Assembly: GCA_017621755.1 (NCBI GenBank)
Contig: JAGASL010000040.1
Span: forward strand, 1-64,000
Length of the DNA: 64,000 nucleotides
Source: Clostridia bacterium
Lineage (GTDB): Bacteria; Bacillota; Clostridia; Oscillospirales; CAG-272
Reading direction: 5' to 3'
The translations under genes and the position numbers were made by a program. The notes under the pieces are model-generated. The model did no database searches. It was not told the origin of the DNA and saw only the letters and a program-made list of their open reading frames with translations. Of the stretch, positions 26,267 to 35,035 are shown in pieces. Every line of letters begins with the position of its first letter. Position 1 is the first letter of the stretch.

Positions 26267-26526
26267 GAAGAGAGAGCAACACGGAATCAAATTGCCGTGA
26301 AGCTCTCTCTTCTCTGCTTTCTATGAGTGATATTCTTTGCTTTCGCAAAGAGTGATATTGCCCTTCGGGCAGTAGTATTGTTCGGCTTCGCCTCACAGTG
26401 ATATTCTATTCGCCCTAAAACTCGCGAAGCGAATATCACTTGGACGAAGTCCAAATATCACTGCGTAGCAATATCTCTCGCCAAGGGCGAATAGAACTGG
26501 CGTTGTGTTCTTTAGAACACAACGCC
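26267..26526. repeat. Composite multi-hairpin element B
   Basis: Placed between convergent genes. It opens with a terminator-like 12-bp stem (26267-26278 with 26302-26313). Small hairpins follow at 26335-26350, 26360-26370, 26384-26392, 26422-26432, 26441-26453 and 26462-26470, separated by AGTGATATT on the left side and AATATCACT on the right side. A perfect 13-bp long-range stem joins 26404-26416 to 26484-26496, and its right arm overlaps a local hairpin at 26478-26490. A 12-bp hairpin with loop TTTA (26499-26526) ends it. The part 26326-26440 is nearly identical to 58207-58322. Confidence 0.88.
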
Positions 26527-26548
26527 ATGCCGCTTGGCTTCCTTCTTT

Positions 26549-27841
26549 TTATCTCTTAAACTGCACAGCGGGCAGGCCCTCGCCGTTAAAGAGGTGCATG
26601 GTGGAAAAGACCTCCATGCCCAGCTCGGCGCCTACGGCGCGCTCGATCGGCGCGGTGGCTACCAGCGTCTCTCCCTCTAAGCGGCAGGTGGCGAGGTGCT
26701 TGTTCCCTGCCTCGTCCAGCAGGTAGAGGTTATCGATCTCGCCGTCGGTTACAAGGCCGCCCTCAGTATGGGTAAAGGTGATGCGGGCGGTGCCCCCCTC
26801 GTAGGTGACGGTATGCACCATCGGGCCAAGATAGGGGATCTCGGTCTCGCCGAATACGGTGTGTCGCACGGCACGCACCAGGCGGTCAGCGATCTCCTCC
26901 TTATGCGAGGGGTGGATCTGCGCCTCTTCCCCGATATCACCGATGGTAACGGTGGCCAGGCCGGGCGTGATGTCTGAAGCGATCATCTGTGCCTCGCGGA
27001 TCAGGCCAAGCGCCGCGCAGCCCGAGCCGAAGGGCGCGATCTGCACCTGCACGAAGGGCAGCGTGGGATCGCGGAAGGTCTTGCGGAAGTTCTCAACGAA
27101 CAGCTTCATCAGCTGGGGGAAGAAGGTCGCCTCCTCAAAGCTGTTATTGCTCTCGCCCTGGTACCAAAGCACCGCGCGCATGGAATAGGGGGCAAGACGC
27201 TTGATCATAAAGTCATACAGGGCGCCGTCCTCGCCCCAGGCAGGATAGATGCGCTGGCTGACGGCGTGGTGGTCAGAAAAATGCTGCCCCATGGGCGTGG
27301 CCATCAGCACGTCACGCTCTACAAAGCTTTGCAGGTTGGCAGCGCCCTGATAGGCCGTCACGATGCCAACGGCAACATCGCGCAGCGCGGCCCATTTGGT
27401 GGCGAACATCCAGCCAAGCGCCGACATGGCCGGAGCAAGCTCCTTCGCCGCCACCGTCCAGCTCGCACCAAGCCGCTCGCCGCGCTCAGGCCGCTGGGTG
27501 TTATAATAGCGAACCATCGGATAATCGGCAATGCCGTCACGCGGCGGCACAACCTCTGACAGCTTCATCTGCATATTCGACTGGCCGCCGGCCAAGAACA
27601 CCTCGCCGATCATGATGTCGGTAATGGTGCGTGCCTCGCCGTCTAAATCCACCTGCATCTCATACGGCCCGCCGGCGGGCTGCGGCGGCAGGGTGAGGCA
27701 GAAATCGCCGCCGTAGTTGGTCATTTCATAGGTCTTGCCGAGAAAGGTGACGGCAATATGCCCAGCCCCCATGCCGAAGATGTAGATCGGCTTTTCGCGC
27801 TGCAGCACCATGTGGTCAGAAATCAGATTGTGTAAGATCAT
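26549..27841 (-). CDS. Sialate O-acetylesterase-like SGNH hydrolase
   Basis: The 430-residue protein shows the SGNH esterase blocks of the sialate O-acetylesterase family: GQSNMQM with nucleophile S88, 'GIVTAYQGAANLQSFV', the block 'VLWYQGESN' near 215, and HPSHKEEIADRL near 310 carrying the catalytic histidine. Such enzymes remove acetyl groups from sialic acid or from plant glycans. No signal peptide is present, so it works in the cytoplasm. It follows the dut gene by 12 bases and ends opposite the glycosidase-like gene with element B between. Confidence 0.85.
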   Translation of the reverse strand: MILHNLISDHMVLQREKPIYIFGMGAGHIAVTFLGKTYEMTNYGGDFCLTLPPQPAGGPYEMQVDLDGEARTITDIMIGEVFLAGGQSNMQMKLSEVVPPRDGIADYPMVRYYNTQRPERGERLGASWTVAAKELAPAMSALGWMFATKWAALRDVAVGIVTAYQGAANLQSFVERDVLMATPMGQHFSDHHAVSQRIYPAWGEDGALYDFMIKRLAPYSMRAVLWYQGESNNSFEEATFFPQLMKLFVENFRKTFRDPTLPFVQVQIAPFGSGCAALGLIREAQMIASDITPGLATVTIGDIGEEAQIHPSHKEEIADRLVRAVRHTVFGETEIPYLGPMVHTVTYEGGTARITFTHTEGGLVTDGEIDNLYLLDEAGNKHLATCRLEGETLVATAPIERAVGAELGMEVFSTMHLFNGEGLPAVQFKR

Positions 27842-27853
27842 ATCTCTTCTCCT

Positions 27854-28291
27854 TTATTTGTTGCCGGTAGAGCCAAAGCCGCCCTCACCGCGTGCGGTAT
27901 CCGAAAGCGACTCGCTTTCGCTAAAATCGGCCTGTAAGAACGGGGTAATCACCAGCTGGGCAACCCGCTCGCCGCTCTCTACCATTTGGGGGGCGGTTGA
28001 CTGGTTATACAGCGCCACCATGATCTCGCCGCGGTAGTCGGCATCGATCACGCCTACCTTGTTGGCCGGCGCCAGGCCGCGCTTGGTGGCCAGGCCGCTG
28101 CGGGCAAAGATCAGCCCCACGTAGCCCTCTGGGATCTCAAGTGCCAGGCCGGTGTGTACCAGCGCGGTCTCGCCCGGTGCGAGTGTCAGCGCATCCAGCG
28201 CGTAAAGATCGGCCCCGGCGGCAGCGGCGGTACCATAGGTGGGCGCCACGGCGCGTGGGTCTAACCTTTGAAAACGAACGCTTGCTTTCAT
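27854..28291 (-). CDS. dut: dUTP diphosphatase
   Basis: The 145-residue protein has all five trimeric dUTPase motifs in order: AGADLYAL, RSGLATKRGL, NKVGVIDADYRGEIMV, ERVAQLVI and the C-terminal RGEGGFGSTG. It hydrolyses dUTP to dUMP, keeping uracil out of DNA and feeding dTMP synthesis. The length is standard. An AGAGGTG site and a minus-strand TATAAT at about 28320-28325 lie upstream. The downstream esterase gene is probably on the same transcript. Confidence 0.96.
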   Translation of the reverse strand: MKASVRFQRLDPRAVAPTYGTAAAAGADLYALDALTLAPGETALVHTGLALEIPEGYVGLIFARSGLATKRGLAPANKVGVIDADYRGEIMVALYNQSTAPQMVESGERVAQLVITPFLQADFSESESLSDTARGEGGFGSTGNK

Positions 28292-28374
28292 AAGACACCT
28301 CTTTTTTGTCTTTTTTTCTATTATACAGCAAACCTTTCCAAAAAGAAAGCCTTTTTTAGGAAAATATATTTCGC

Positions 28375-28403
28375 TTGACAGAGTAAGCGTTATTGAGTAT
28401 AAT
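28375..28403 (+). promoter_or_regulatory. Full-consensus promoter of the kinase-like gene
   Basis: TTGACA, 17 bases, TATAAT: both hexamers are perfect. Confidence 0.9.
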
Positions 28404-28433
28404 AGTAGATATCAAGCATAACGGAGGACAACC

Positions 28434-29249
28434 ATGCACGCAAAGATCTCGTTAGCCGGCGACCTGGGCAGCGGAAAAAGCACCGTAGCCAAAATTCTAG
28501 TCGATCAGCTGGGTATGGAATATTATTCCACCGGCACCATCTGCCGCCAGGTGGCCGCCCGCCATCACATGACGGTGGTGGAAATGAATCAATATATGGA
28601 AACGCACCCCGAATTGGATCACGAGATCGACGATGGGCTTGTTGCCCTTTCGGAAGAGGACAGGCCGCTTCTCATTGATTCGCGCATGGCCTGGCACTTT
28701 GTGCGCGGCACCTTTCGCGTTTATCTGTCTACCGAGACGGCCGTGAGCGCCGCGCGCATCTTTGGCGCCGGCCGTGCCGAGGAGCATTTTGCCACGGTGG
28801 AGGAGACAGAGGCCAACATCCGCACCCGCCGCGAAAGCGAAAAAAAGCGCTATATGGAGCTTTACGGTGTGAACAACAAGGATCTTCTGAACTACGATCT
28901 GGTCTTAGACACGACCTATGCCTCGCCCACCGAGATCGCCGATTGCCTGCGCGATGCCTTTGCCGCCTGGCAAAAGGATCACACCATGCGCGCCTGCTAT
29001 CTTTCCCCGCTGCGGCTCTACTACCCGGCCGAGATCGAGGAGGGTGGCCGCCCCGACCTGCTGGCCGAGCGCATTGAGGCCGGCGAGCGCCCCGTGGTAG
29101 ACGTGCGCTTTGACGGCGACCGCTTCTGCGTAGCAAGCGACCCGCTCGTGGCGCTTGGCTACTCGCTTTCCTCGCTGCCCTTTATCCCCTGCCGTCTGCT
29201 GCCCGGCGAACCGGAGGGGGAATACGTTCGCATGAGCGATACGCTGTAA
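28434..29249 (+). CDS. Cytidylate kinase-like P-loop protein with C-terminal extension
   Basis: The 271-residue protein starts with a Walker A loop in 'KISLAGDLGSGKSTVAKIL' and keeps the CMP-kinase layout over about 180 residues (YYSTGTICRQVA for substrate binding, 'LLIDSRMAWHFV', R-rich lid 'ANIRTRRESEKKRY'). The last 90 residues, 'YLSPLRLYYPAEIEE' onward, are an extension not found in cytidylate kinase and look like a small substrate-recognition domain. It may therefore phosphorylate a nucleotide-like substrate other than CMP. The gene has its own strong promoter. Confidence 0.75.
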   Translation: MHAKISLAGDLGSGKSTVAKILVDQLGMEYYSTGTICRQVAARHHMTVVEMNQYMETHPELDHEIDDGLVALSEEDRPLLIDSRMAWHFVRGTFRVYLSTETAVSAARIFGAGRAEEHFATVEETEANIRTRRESEKKRYMELYGVNNKDLLNYDLVLDTTYASPTEIADCLRDAFAAWQKDHTMRACYLSPLRLYYPAEIEEGGRPDLLAERIEAGERPVVDVRFDGDRFCVASDPLVALGYSLSSLPFIPCRLLPGEPEGEYVRMSDTL

Positions 29250-29289
29250 CGGAGCAGAAAACATCCCCCGAGAAAAAGGAGGTTCTACC

Positions 29290-30912
29290 ATGAAAAAGAA
29301 AATCCTGATTGCCGCATTGATTCTGCTTGCCATCCTGCTGGTGGCGGGCGGCATACTGGCCGCTTGGCTACTGACGCCAAAAAAGATCACCAAGGCAAGG
29401 CTGATCAACACGGTGAACCAAGCCGTTGATTTTTTGAACGCCGAGGGCTCTGCCGAACGCCCGGATTTTTATACCCAGCTTGAGGAATGGCTTGCCGGGC
29501 ACGAGATGAGCATGACCTGCCATGCCGAGCAAAAAGCAGACAGCTCGTTCACACCCGCCTGGGACTACATTTTTGCCCGAAAGGACGGCAATTTGTATGT
29601 CCACCAAAAGCTGCCTCACCAAAACGACGAGCATTATCTCTACACCTTGCGAGATAATATTTTCATACAAGCGGAGCTGTACAGCGGCGATCTTGACCCC
29701 TTTATAAAAAGAATAGAAGAAATAAAAAAATCAGAAGCAAGCCGCCTACAGCTTGATCTGCCGGCTATGACAGAGGAGGACGTGACCGAAGCGGAGGGCG
29801 AGCTGATTATCAGCAACGATTACATCAGCCGTGTATTGACCGCCGTTATCAATGCCATACCAAGCGAGGCGCTTGATGCGCAAGCGCTGGCTACCATCAA
29901 GACCGCTATCCCCGGAGTCATAGAAAAACTCGGTCTGCGCGTGGCGATCAAAACTGCCGGGGATTTTCAATATGCCGTTTCCCTCTCCTTTTCCGCGAAC
30001 GAGGAGCTATTAAGCATTCTTGGCCTACCAACCGAGACAGACCTCAGCGGCGAGCTGCTTTACATCGTCAAGAGCAAGCAGGAAAGCACCCTAACTCTTC
30101 GTATTGCCGACCGCATAACGGCAGAGGCAAGTGCGAAGATGACCTATACGCGCGGCAAACCACAGTCCTGTCATCTTTCGCTTGACATGACGGAAAAATC
30201 GTTTTACTCCCATTCTTTTACATGTAACATGAAGGGCGAGGAAGCATACATATCCCTTCTCGCCGACAAAAAAACAAGCTTTACTGTCACCATAGACTTG
30301 TCGGAGCCGGACAAGGTGAAGCGCCTTCCACCGATAGAAGGCCGCATTCTTGTCACGCGCACGGCCAACCGCATTATCGTGAACGAAGAAGAGATCCCCT
30401 ATGCCGATCTGAAGGGTGTCTTACGGCACAAGGTCGACGTGATGCTTGCTGAAAAAGAACAGGCTACCTTCACAATCGCGCACACCGACTCTGCATGCGA
30501 TACCTTTACCTGGGAATCTGACCTTGCAAGCATTCCGTGGGCGACAGCCACGATCACGTTCCGATGGGAGGATGGATCTCTCTTTTACCCCGTCGAACCG
30601 ACAGACAACCTGTACACACTGCTACATAATCCGCGTATGTATTGGGAACGTGGCATTGCGATCAGAGATGCTCTTGAAGCACGCATCCAGGAGGATGCTG
30701 CCAACAATCTGCACTATTCCGTCTCCTATGCTGTCTATCACCGTATGGGAGACTATACGCTTGTCATCAGTTATGAAAATCCCCCTTGGTCAACATCCCC
30801 ACCCAACTTTTATTTTTGCATCCAAGAGAGCCGGGATCAAGTGATATGGCCCACCTACTATTATGAGGTCGTTTTAGAGGACGGCGTTTTTCGATTGGTC
30901 AAGCCAGCTTAA
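29290..30912 (+). CDS. Membrane-anchored extracellular protein of unknown function
   Basis: The 540-residue protein has an uncleaved signal-anchor helix (IAALILLAILLVAGGILAAW) directly after MKKKIL, and the remainder is hydrophilic with alternating strands. No domain is recognised. The end, 'SVSYAVYHRMGDYTLVISYENPPW', suggests a beta-rich fold. The strong AAAAGGAGG site and same direction as the kinase-like gene 40 bases upstream suggest one transcript. The next gene is a tiny lipoprotein. Confidence 0.7.
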   Translation: MKKKILIAALILLAILLVAGGILAAWLLTPKKITKARLINTVNQAVDFLNAEGSAERPDFYTQLEEWLAGHEMSMTCHAEQKADSSFTPAWDYIFARKDGNLYVHQKLPHQNDEHYLYTLRDNIFIQAELYSGDLDPFIKRIEEIKKSEASRLQLDLPAMTEEDVTEAEGELIISNDYISRVLTAVINAIPSEALDAQALATIKTAIPGVIEKLGLRVAIKTAGDFQYAVSLSFSANEELLSILGLPTETDLSGELLYIVKSKQESTLTLRIADRITAEASAKMTYTRGKPQSCHLSLDMTEKSFYSHSFTCNMKGEEAYISLLADKKTSFTVTIDLSEPDKVKRLPPIEGRILVTRTANRIIVNEEEIPYADLKGVLRHKVDVMLAEKEQATFTIAHTDSACDTFTWESDLASIPWATATITFRWEDGSLFYPVEPTDNLYTLLHNPRMYWERGIAIRDALEARIQEDAANNLHYSVSYAVYHRMGDYTLVISYENPPWSTSPPNFYFCIQESRDQVIWPTYYYEVVLEDGVFRLVKPA

Positions 30913-30942
30913 TACTGTCATAACAAAAAAAGAGATATACCC

Positions 30943-31113
30943 ATGAAAAAACTACTCTACTTACTACTTGTGCTTGTCATGTGCTTTGCCTGCCTTACCG
31001 GTTGCTTTGGTGACGCGCCAAGCAACGACAATGGCAACGGCAATGGCGGTGAGAACGGTGGCGAGAGCGGCGGCGAAAACGGTGCGTACGTGCCGCAATT
31101 CTCGGAAGACTGA
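30943..31113 (+). CDS. 56-residue lipoprotein with Gly/Asn/Glu-rich linker
   Basis: A short frame codes for a lipoprotein signal (KKLLYLLLVLVMCFACLTGC, lipobox LTGC) followed by a low-complexity stretch of N, G and E and the ending YVPQFSED. The mature part is only about 35 residues, so it may be a surface spacer or small secreted signal rather than an enzyme. It lies 30 bases after the anchored protein and is closed by a terminator. Its ribosome site (AAAAAAAGAGA) is weak. Confidence 0.6.
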   Translation: MKKLLYLLLVLVMCFACLTGCFGDAPSNDNGNGNGGENGGESGGENGAYVPQFSED

Positions 31114-31120
31114 TCTTGCA

Positions 31121-31152
31121 AAAAGAAAAACGCCTGCGGGCGTTTTTCTTTT
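31121..31152 (+). terminator. Terminator after the small lipoprotein gene
   Basis: AAAGAAAAACGCC-TGCG-GGCGTTTTTCTTT forms a long A/T-sided stem with a T-run. Confidence 0.9.
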
Positions 31153-31172
31153 TTCGTTTTGCCCGTTTCGGC

Positions 31173-31201
31173 TTGACAAGAATGGCGCGGTGTACTATAA
31201 T
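31173..31201 (+). promoter_or_regulatory. Full-consensus promoter of the MATE-HD-AAC unit
   Basis: TTGACA, 17 bases, TATAAT, 36 bases before the MATE start codon. Confidence 0.92.
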
Positions 31202-31237
31202 TACCTTATCAACCATAAGCGAGGCGAGGCAAGCACC

Positions 31238-32638
31238 ATGGCACCAGCAGCAAGCAAAAAATATACCATTGATCTGACAGAGGGACCCCTGCTGAAAAAG
31301 ATCTTGGCCTTTGCGATACCGATGATGCTTTCCAGCATTCTGCAATCGCTGTACAACGCAGCAGATATTATCGTGGTGGGGCGCTTTGCCGGCCCACAGC
31401 CGCTGGCGGCGGTGGGGGCCACCGGCGCAGTCATTGCGCTGTTTGTGAATTTGTTTATCGCCCTTTCGGTGGGCACCAGCGTTACCGTTTCGGTGGCGAT
31501 TGGCGCCCGCGACCATGCGCGGATCCACCGCCTGGTGCACACCAGCATCGCGCTGGCGCTGCTTTGCGGCGTGGGTATTACCATCACCGGCATGGTGGGC
31601 GCGGAATGGATGCTTAGCCTGCTGGATACCCCGGCCGACATTCTGCCCATGGCCACCAAATACATGCGCATTTATTTTGCCGGCTCTATCTTTTCTATGC
31701 TGTATAACTTTGGCGGTGCCGTGCTGCGCGCGGCAGGTGATTCCCGCCGCCCGCTCTACTTCCTAGCCATCGCCGGCCTGCTGAACGTGGGGCTGAACCT
31801 GATCTTTGTGATCTGCCTGGGTATGGATGCCGATGGCGTGGCCCTGGCCACGGCGATCTCGCAATGTCTATCTGCCCTGCTGGTTATGATCACCCTGATG
31901 CGCATGCCGGGTGACTGCCATTTTTCGCTGCGCCATATGCGCTTTTACCGGCGCGAAACGCTGGATGTTCTAAAGACCGGCCTGCCCGCCGGTCTGCAAA
32001 GCGTGGTCTTTAACTTCTCGAACTCGATCATTCAAAAGGCCATCAACTCGTTTGATACCCTTGCCATTGCCGGCAATACCGCGGCCGGCAACCTAGATGG
32101 CTTTGTGTATACCGGTATGTACGCCATGCACACCACCGCCGTCACGGCCGCGGGGCAAAACGTGGGGGCCAAAAAATTCAGGTCGCTGAACAAGATCATC
32201 GGCATCTGCTTGCTGCTGGTCACCCTGATCGGCATCGTTCTTGGCGGTCTTTTGCTGCTGTTTGCCGAGCCGCTGCTCTCGCTCTACCTGCCGGACACGC
32301 CAGAGGCGATCAAGTTCGGCGTTCTTCGCATGTCGATCACTACGGCCACCTACTTTCTCTGCGGCTGGATGGACACCCTGGTCGGTGTCAGCCGCGGCAT
32401 GGGCAACACGCTGCTGCCCATGATCGTCTCGGTGGTCGGCGTTTGCGGCATCCGCTTAGGCTGGGTGTATACCGTATTTGCGGCTTACCACGATCTGCGC
32501 GTTTTATATCTTTCCTATACCGCCTCGTGGGCGGTAACGGCGCTGCTGCAGCTGCTCTTATGCCTGTGGATCAAGCACCGCCTGATACGCCGCGTATGGG
32601 AAACAACGCCACAAGCTGAAAGGAGCACCATATCATGA
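31238..32638 (+). CDS. MATE-family cation-driven exporter
   Basis: The 466-residue protein starts at the ATG after AGGCGAGG; the longer frame upstream runs through the promoter and is not translated. It has about 12 membrane helices in two halves and the MATE N-terminal pattern (GPLLKKILAFAIPMMLSSIL, 'LYNAADIIVVGRFAGPQPLAAVGATG'). MATE proteins expel drugs or metabolites using sodium or protons. It overlaps the HD-protein gene by four bases (ATGA). Confidence 0.92.
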   Translation: MAPAASKKYTIDLTEGPLLKKILAFAIPMMLSSILQSLYNAADIIVVGRFAGPQPLAAVGATGAVIALFVNLFIALSVGTSVTVSVAIGARDHARIHRLVHTSIALALLCGVGITITGMVGAEWMLSLLDTPADILPMATKYMRIYFAGSIFSMLYNFGGAVLRAAGDSRRPLYFLAIAGLLNVGLNLIFVICLGMDADGVALATAISQCLSALLVMITLMRMPGDCHFSLRHMRFYRRETLDVLKTGLPAGLQSVVFNFSNSIIQKAINSFDTLAIAGNTAAGNLDGFVYTGMYAMHTTAVTAAGQNVGAKKFRSLNKIIGICLLLVTLIGIVLGGLLLLFAEPLLSLYLPDTPEAIKFGVLRMSITTATYFLCGWMDTLVGVSRGMGNTLLPMIVSVVGVCGIRLGWVYTVFAAYHDLRVLYLSYTASWAVTALLQLLLCLWIKHRLIRRVWETTPQAERSTIS

Positions 32639-33234
32639 CAGCAAGAGAAGAATTTCTTTCCATCTACCGCACCCACATCCACCGCGAGGGGGCAGACAAG
32701 CTGCTGGAATATTTAGATTCCCCCGCTTCAGACTTTTTTACCGCGCCGGCCAGCACGCGCTACCACGGCTCGCGCGAGGGGGGGCTGTGCGAGCACAGCA
32801 TCAACGTATACAAATGTCTGAAGAATTATCTGGCGCGGCCGGAGGTGCAGGCGGAATACGGCCTCTCCTACGATGAGGAAACGATCGCCATTGCCGCCCT
32901 TTTGCACGACATCTGCAAGGTGAACTGCTACAAGGTCAGTCAGCGCAACGTCAAGGGGCCGGATGGCAAGTGGCAGAGCGTGCCCTACTATGAATTTGAC
33001 GATCAGCTGCCCTACGGGCACGGCGAAAAATCGGTGTATATTGCCAGCGGCTATATGCGCCTGACGCGGGAGGAGGCCTTTGCCATTCGCTATCACATGG
33101 GCTTTTCTACCGAAATGGATGCCCGCAACGTGGGCAATGCCTTTGCCGCCTATCCGCTGGCCATCGCGCTGTATATTTCAGACATGGAAGCGACCTATTT
33201 CGTAGACGATAAAAAGGAGAGTAAGCCATGCTGA
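32635..33234 (+). CDS. HD-domain phosphohydrolase
   Basis: The 199-residue protein carries the HD metal motif: CEHSINVYK near residue 50, then ALLHDICKVN near 90, and a later 'HGEKSVYIASGYM'. This is the short metal-dependent hydrolase type (YhaM or 5'-nucleotidase-like). The natural substrate is probably a nucleotide. It is coupled to the MATE gene by a four-base overlap and to the acetyltransferase gene by seven bases. Confidence 0.85.
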   Translation: MTAREEFLSIYRTHIHREGADKLLEYLDSPASDFFTAPASTRYHGSREGGLCEHSINVYKCLKNYLARPEVQAEYGLSYDEETIAIAALLHDICKVNCYKVSQRNVKGPDGKWQSVPYYEFDDQLPYGHGEKSVYIASGYMRLTREEAFAIRYHMGFSTEMDARNVGNAFAAYPLAIALYISDMEATYFVDDKKESKPC

Positions 33235-34007
33235 CAAGAGAGCAGATACACAAGGATCTTGAGGCACTGGGCATCCGGCCGGATGACACGGTGCTGATGC
33301 ACACCTCGATGCGCGCTTTAGGCAAGGTAGAGGGGGGCTGCGACGGGCTGATCGATGCCTTTTGCGCCTATCTGACCGATGGGCTGTACCTCATTCCCAC
33401 CCATACCTGGGCAAACGTGGATAAGGAGAACCCGGTCTATAACGTAAGAGAGACCATGCCCTGCATCGGCGCCCTGCCCTGCGCAGCGGCCTTCCGCGTG
33501 GACGGCGTGCGCTCACTGCACCCGACCCATTCGATCACCGCCTTTGGCCGGGGGGCAGCCGCCTTTGTAGCCGGCGAAGAGAAAGCCACCTCGCCCTGCA
33601 CGCCGGGCGGCTGCTGGGCCAGATTGCCCGAGGTGGGCGCTAAGATCCTGCTGGTGGGCGTGGGGTTAAACCGCAACACCTTCATTCACGCAATAGACGA
33701 GATGCTGGATCTGCCCGATCGCTTAAAGGAGCCCATTCCTCTGACGGTGATCGACCGTGAGGGAAAGGCGCACGCGCTCTCCTTCCGCAAGCACGGCTTT
33801 ACCGGCTCAGAAAATTTTGGCGTTTATCGCGAGGCCTTAGAGGCATGCGGCGTGCTGACCTACGGCAGGCTGGGGGAGGCAGACGTCATTTGCTGTGACG
33901 CGGCAAAATGCACCGCGGTGATCAAGCACCTGTGGCAGATGGCCGATTACGATCTGTGCAAGGAGCCACGCGAGATCCCCCGCGCCTATTACGAGGCGCT
34001 ACTGTAA
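33228..34007 (+). CDS. AAC(3)-family N-acetyltransferase
   Basis: The 259-residue protein matches the antibiotic N3-acetyltransferase family: 'LMHTSMRALGKVEGGCDGLIDAF' near 30, 'LIPTHTWANVD' near 58, HPTHSITAFG near 103 and 'SPCTPGGCWARL' near 123, where family members bind acetyl-CoA. True AAC(3) enzymes give aminoglycoside resistance, but many close relatives act on other amines, so resistance is not implied. An ATG within the HD gene's final codons starts it. Confidence 0.85.
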   Translation: MLTREQIHKDLEALGIRPDDTVLMHTSMRALGKVEGGCDGLIDAFCAYLTDGLYLIPTHTWANVDKENPVYNVRETMPCIGALPCAAAFRVDGVRSLHPTHSITAFGRGAAAFVAGEEKATSPCTPGGCWARLPEVGAKILLVGVGLNRNTFIHAIDEMLDLPDRLKEPIPLTVIDREGKAHALSFRKHGFTGSENFGVYREALEACGVLTYGRLGEADVICCDAAKCTAVIKHLWQMADYDLCKEPREIPRAYYEALL

Positions 34008-34009
34008 TA

Positions 34010-34049
34010 CAAGTGAGGGCGAGAGGAATTTTCCTCTCGCCCTCGCTTG
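34010..34049. terminator. Bidirectional terminator between AAC-like and AraC genes
   Basis: An approximately 17-bp stem (CAAGTGAGGGCGAGAGG with CCTCTCGCCCTCGCTTG, one mismatch) with a six-base AT-rich loop lies between two convergent genes. Confidence 0.85.
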
Positions 34050-34895
34050 TTAGTGATATCTTGCCCGGTATTCGCCGGGGGTCAGCCCGGTCTGCTTTTT
34101 GAACACGCGCTGAAAATACAGGCGGTCACCGTAGCCACACAGCTCGGCCACGCGGGCAAGCGATGGGCTGCCCTGCTCTAAAAGGTCACAGGCCAGGTGG
34201 ATGCGCTGGCGCGTGATGTATTCAACGGGAGAAAGCCCGGTGGTTTTTCGAAACAGCTCACGGTAGCGCGAGGGGCTGAAAAACTCCATCTCGGCCAAGG
34301 CCTTGACCGACAGCGGCTTGGCAATGTGGGTGTGGATGTAGCGGATCGAGCGATCCAGCTTTTCACGCTCCTGTCCTTCGGCACGGTCGAGCCGGGCAGC
34401 CAGCTGCAGCAGGATATACTGCACCCGCAGCGCAGCCGAAAAGACAAAATTTTCCCGGCGGGAGCGGAACTCTGAAAACAGCTCCTCCATCGCGTGGGCG
34501 ATCCGGTAATCGAGCCCGATATCAATCGGCTGCCCCACCGGCAGCCCGCAGGCGGCAAGGATCTGCCCGCAATCCCGCCCGGTAAAGTGGATCCAATAAT
34601 AGCGTATTTTTTCTGTCGATTCGGCATTGTGATATTGATACGGCGTATGCGGCGGAATGCAGATCATCACCCCCGGGGTAAGCAGCAGGGGGCGGCCACC
34701 GACCTTGGCATCCAGCCGGCCGCTTTGCATATACATCAGGTAATAATCGTTTCTTCCCCGCGGCGAAACGGTGCGAAACTGCTTGCCGATCACCACCTCG
34801 CCCACGCAGTTGACAAAAAATGGCTCCTCGGTATTCTCTCGATCCCCCTCGGCGTAGTAGGATTGGGGGGTGTTTTTTCGTTCCTCGCTGATCAT
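34050..34895 (-). CDS. AraC-family regulator with cupin domain
   Basis: The 281-residue protein has an N-terminal cupin-like sensing half ('NDYYLMYMQSGRLDAKVGGRPL', 'GVMICIPPHTPYQYHN', 'YYWIHFTG') and a C-terminal AraC double helix-turn-helix (LAEMEFFSPSRYRELFRKTTG, 'LCGYGDRLYFQRVFKKQTGLTP'). The start is fixed by GGAGGTTTGC-ATG. It is divergent from an isomerase/epimerase and dehydrogenase pair and probably activates it in response to a sugar. Confidence 0.9.
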   Translation of the reverse strand: MISEERKNTPQSYYAEGDRENTEEPFFVNCVGEVVIGKQFRTVSPRGRNDYYLMYMQSGRLDAKVGGRPLLLTPGVMICIPPHTPYQYHNAESTEKIRYYWIHFTGRDCGQILAACGLPVGQPIDIGLDYRIAHAMEELFSEFRSRRENFVFSAALRVQYILLQLAARLDRAEGQEREKLDRSIRYIHTHIAKPLSVKALAEMEFFSPSRYRELFRKTTGLSPVEYITRQRIHLACDLLEQGSPSLARVAELCGYGDRLYFQRVFKKQTGLTPGEYRARYH

Positions 34896-34944
34896 GCAAA
34901 CCTCCAGACAGGCGTTTTGTCCATAAACGGCGGCGTTTTTTACA

Positions 34945-34973
34945 TTGAAAGACGGCAGAATTTATTGTACACT
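34945..34973 (+). promoter_or_regulatory. Probable promoter of the isomerase-dehydrogenase pair
   Basis: TTGAAA, 17 bases, TACACT; the -10 is imperfect, as expected for an activator-dependent promoter. Confidence 0.55.
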
Positions 34974-35035
34974 TAGGCTAAGAAAAAGTCAATGGCTTTT
35001 TCGCAAATGACAAAAAATCCAATCAAAGAGGTGGT

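Noticed and set aside
33228-34007. Reading the AAC(3)-like gene and MATE exporter as an antibiotic resistance island
   Set aside because: No mobile element is nearby, base composition is like the neighbours, and many AAC(3)-family proteins do not act on antibiotics.
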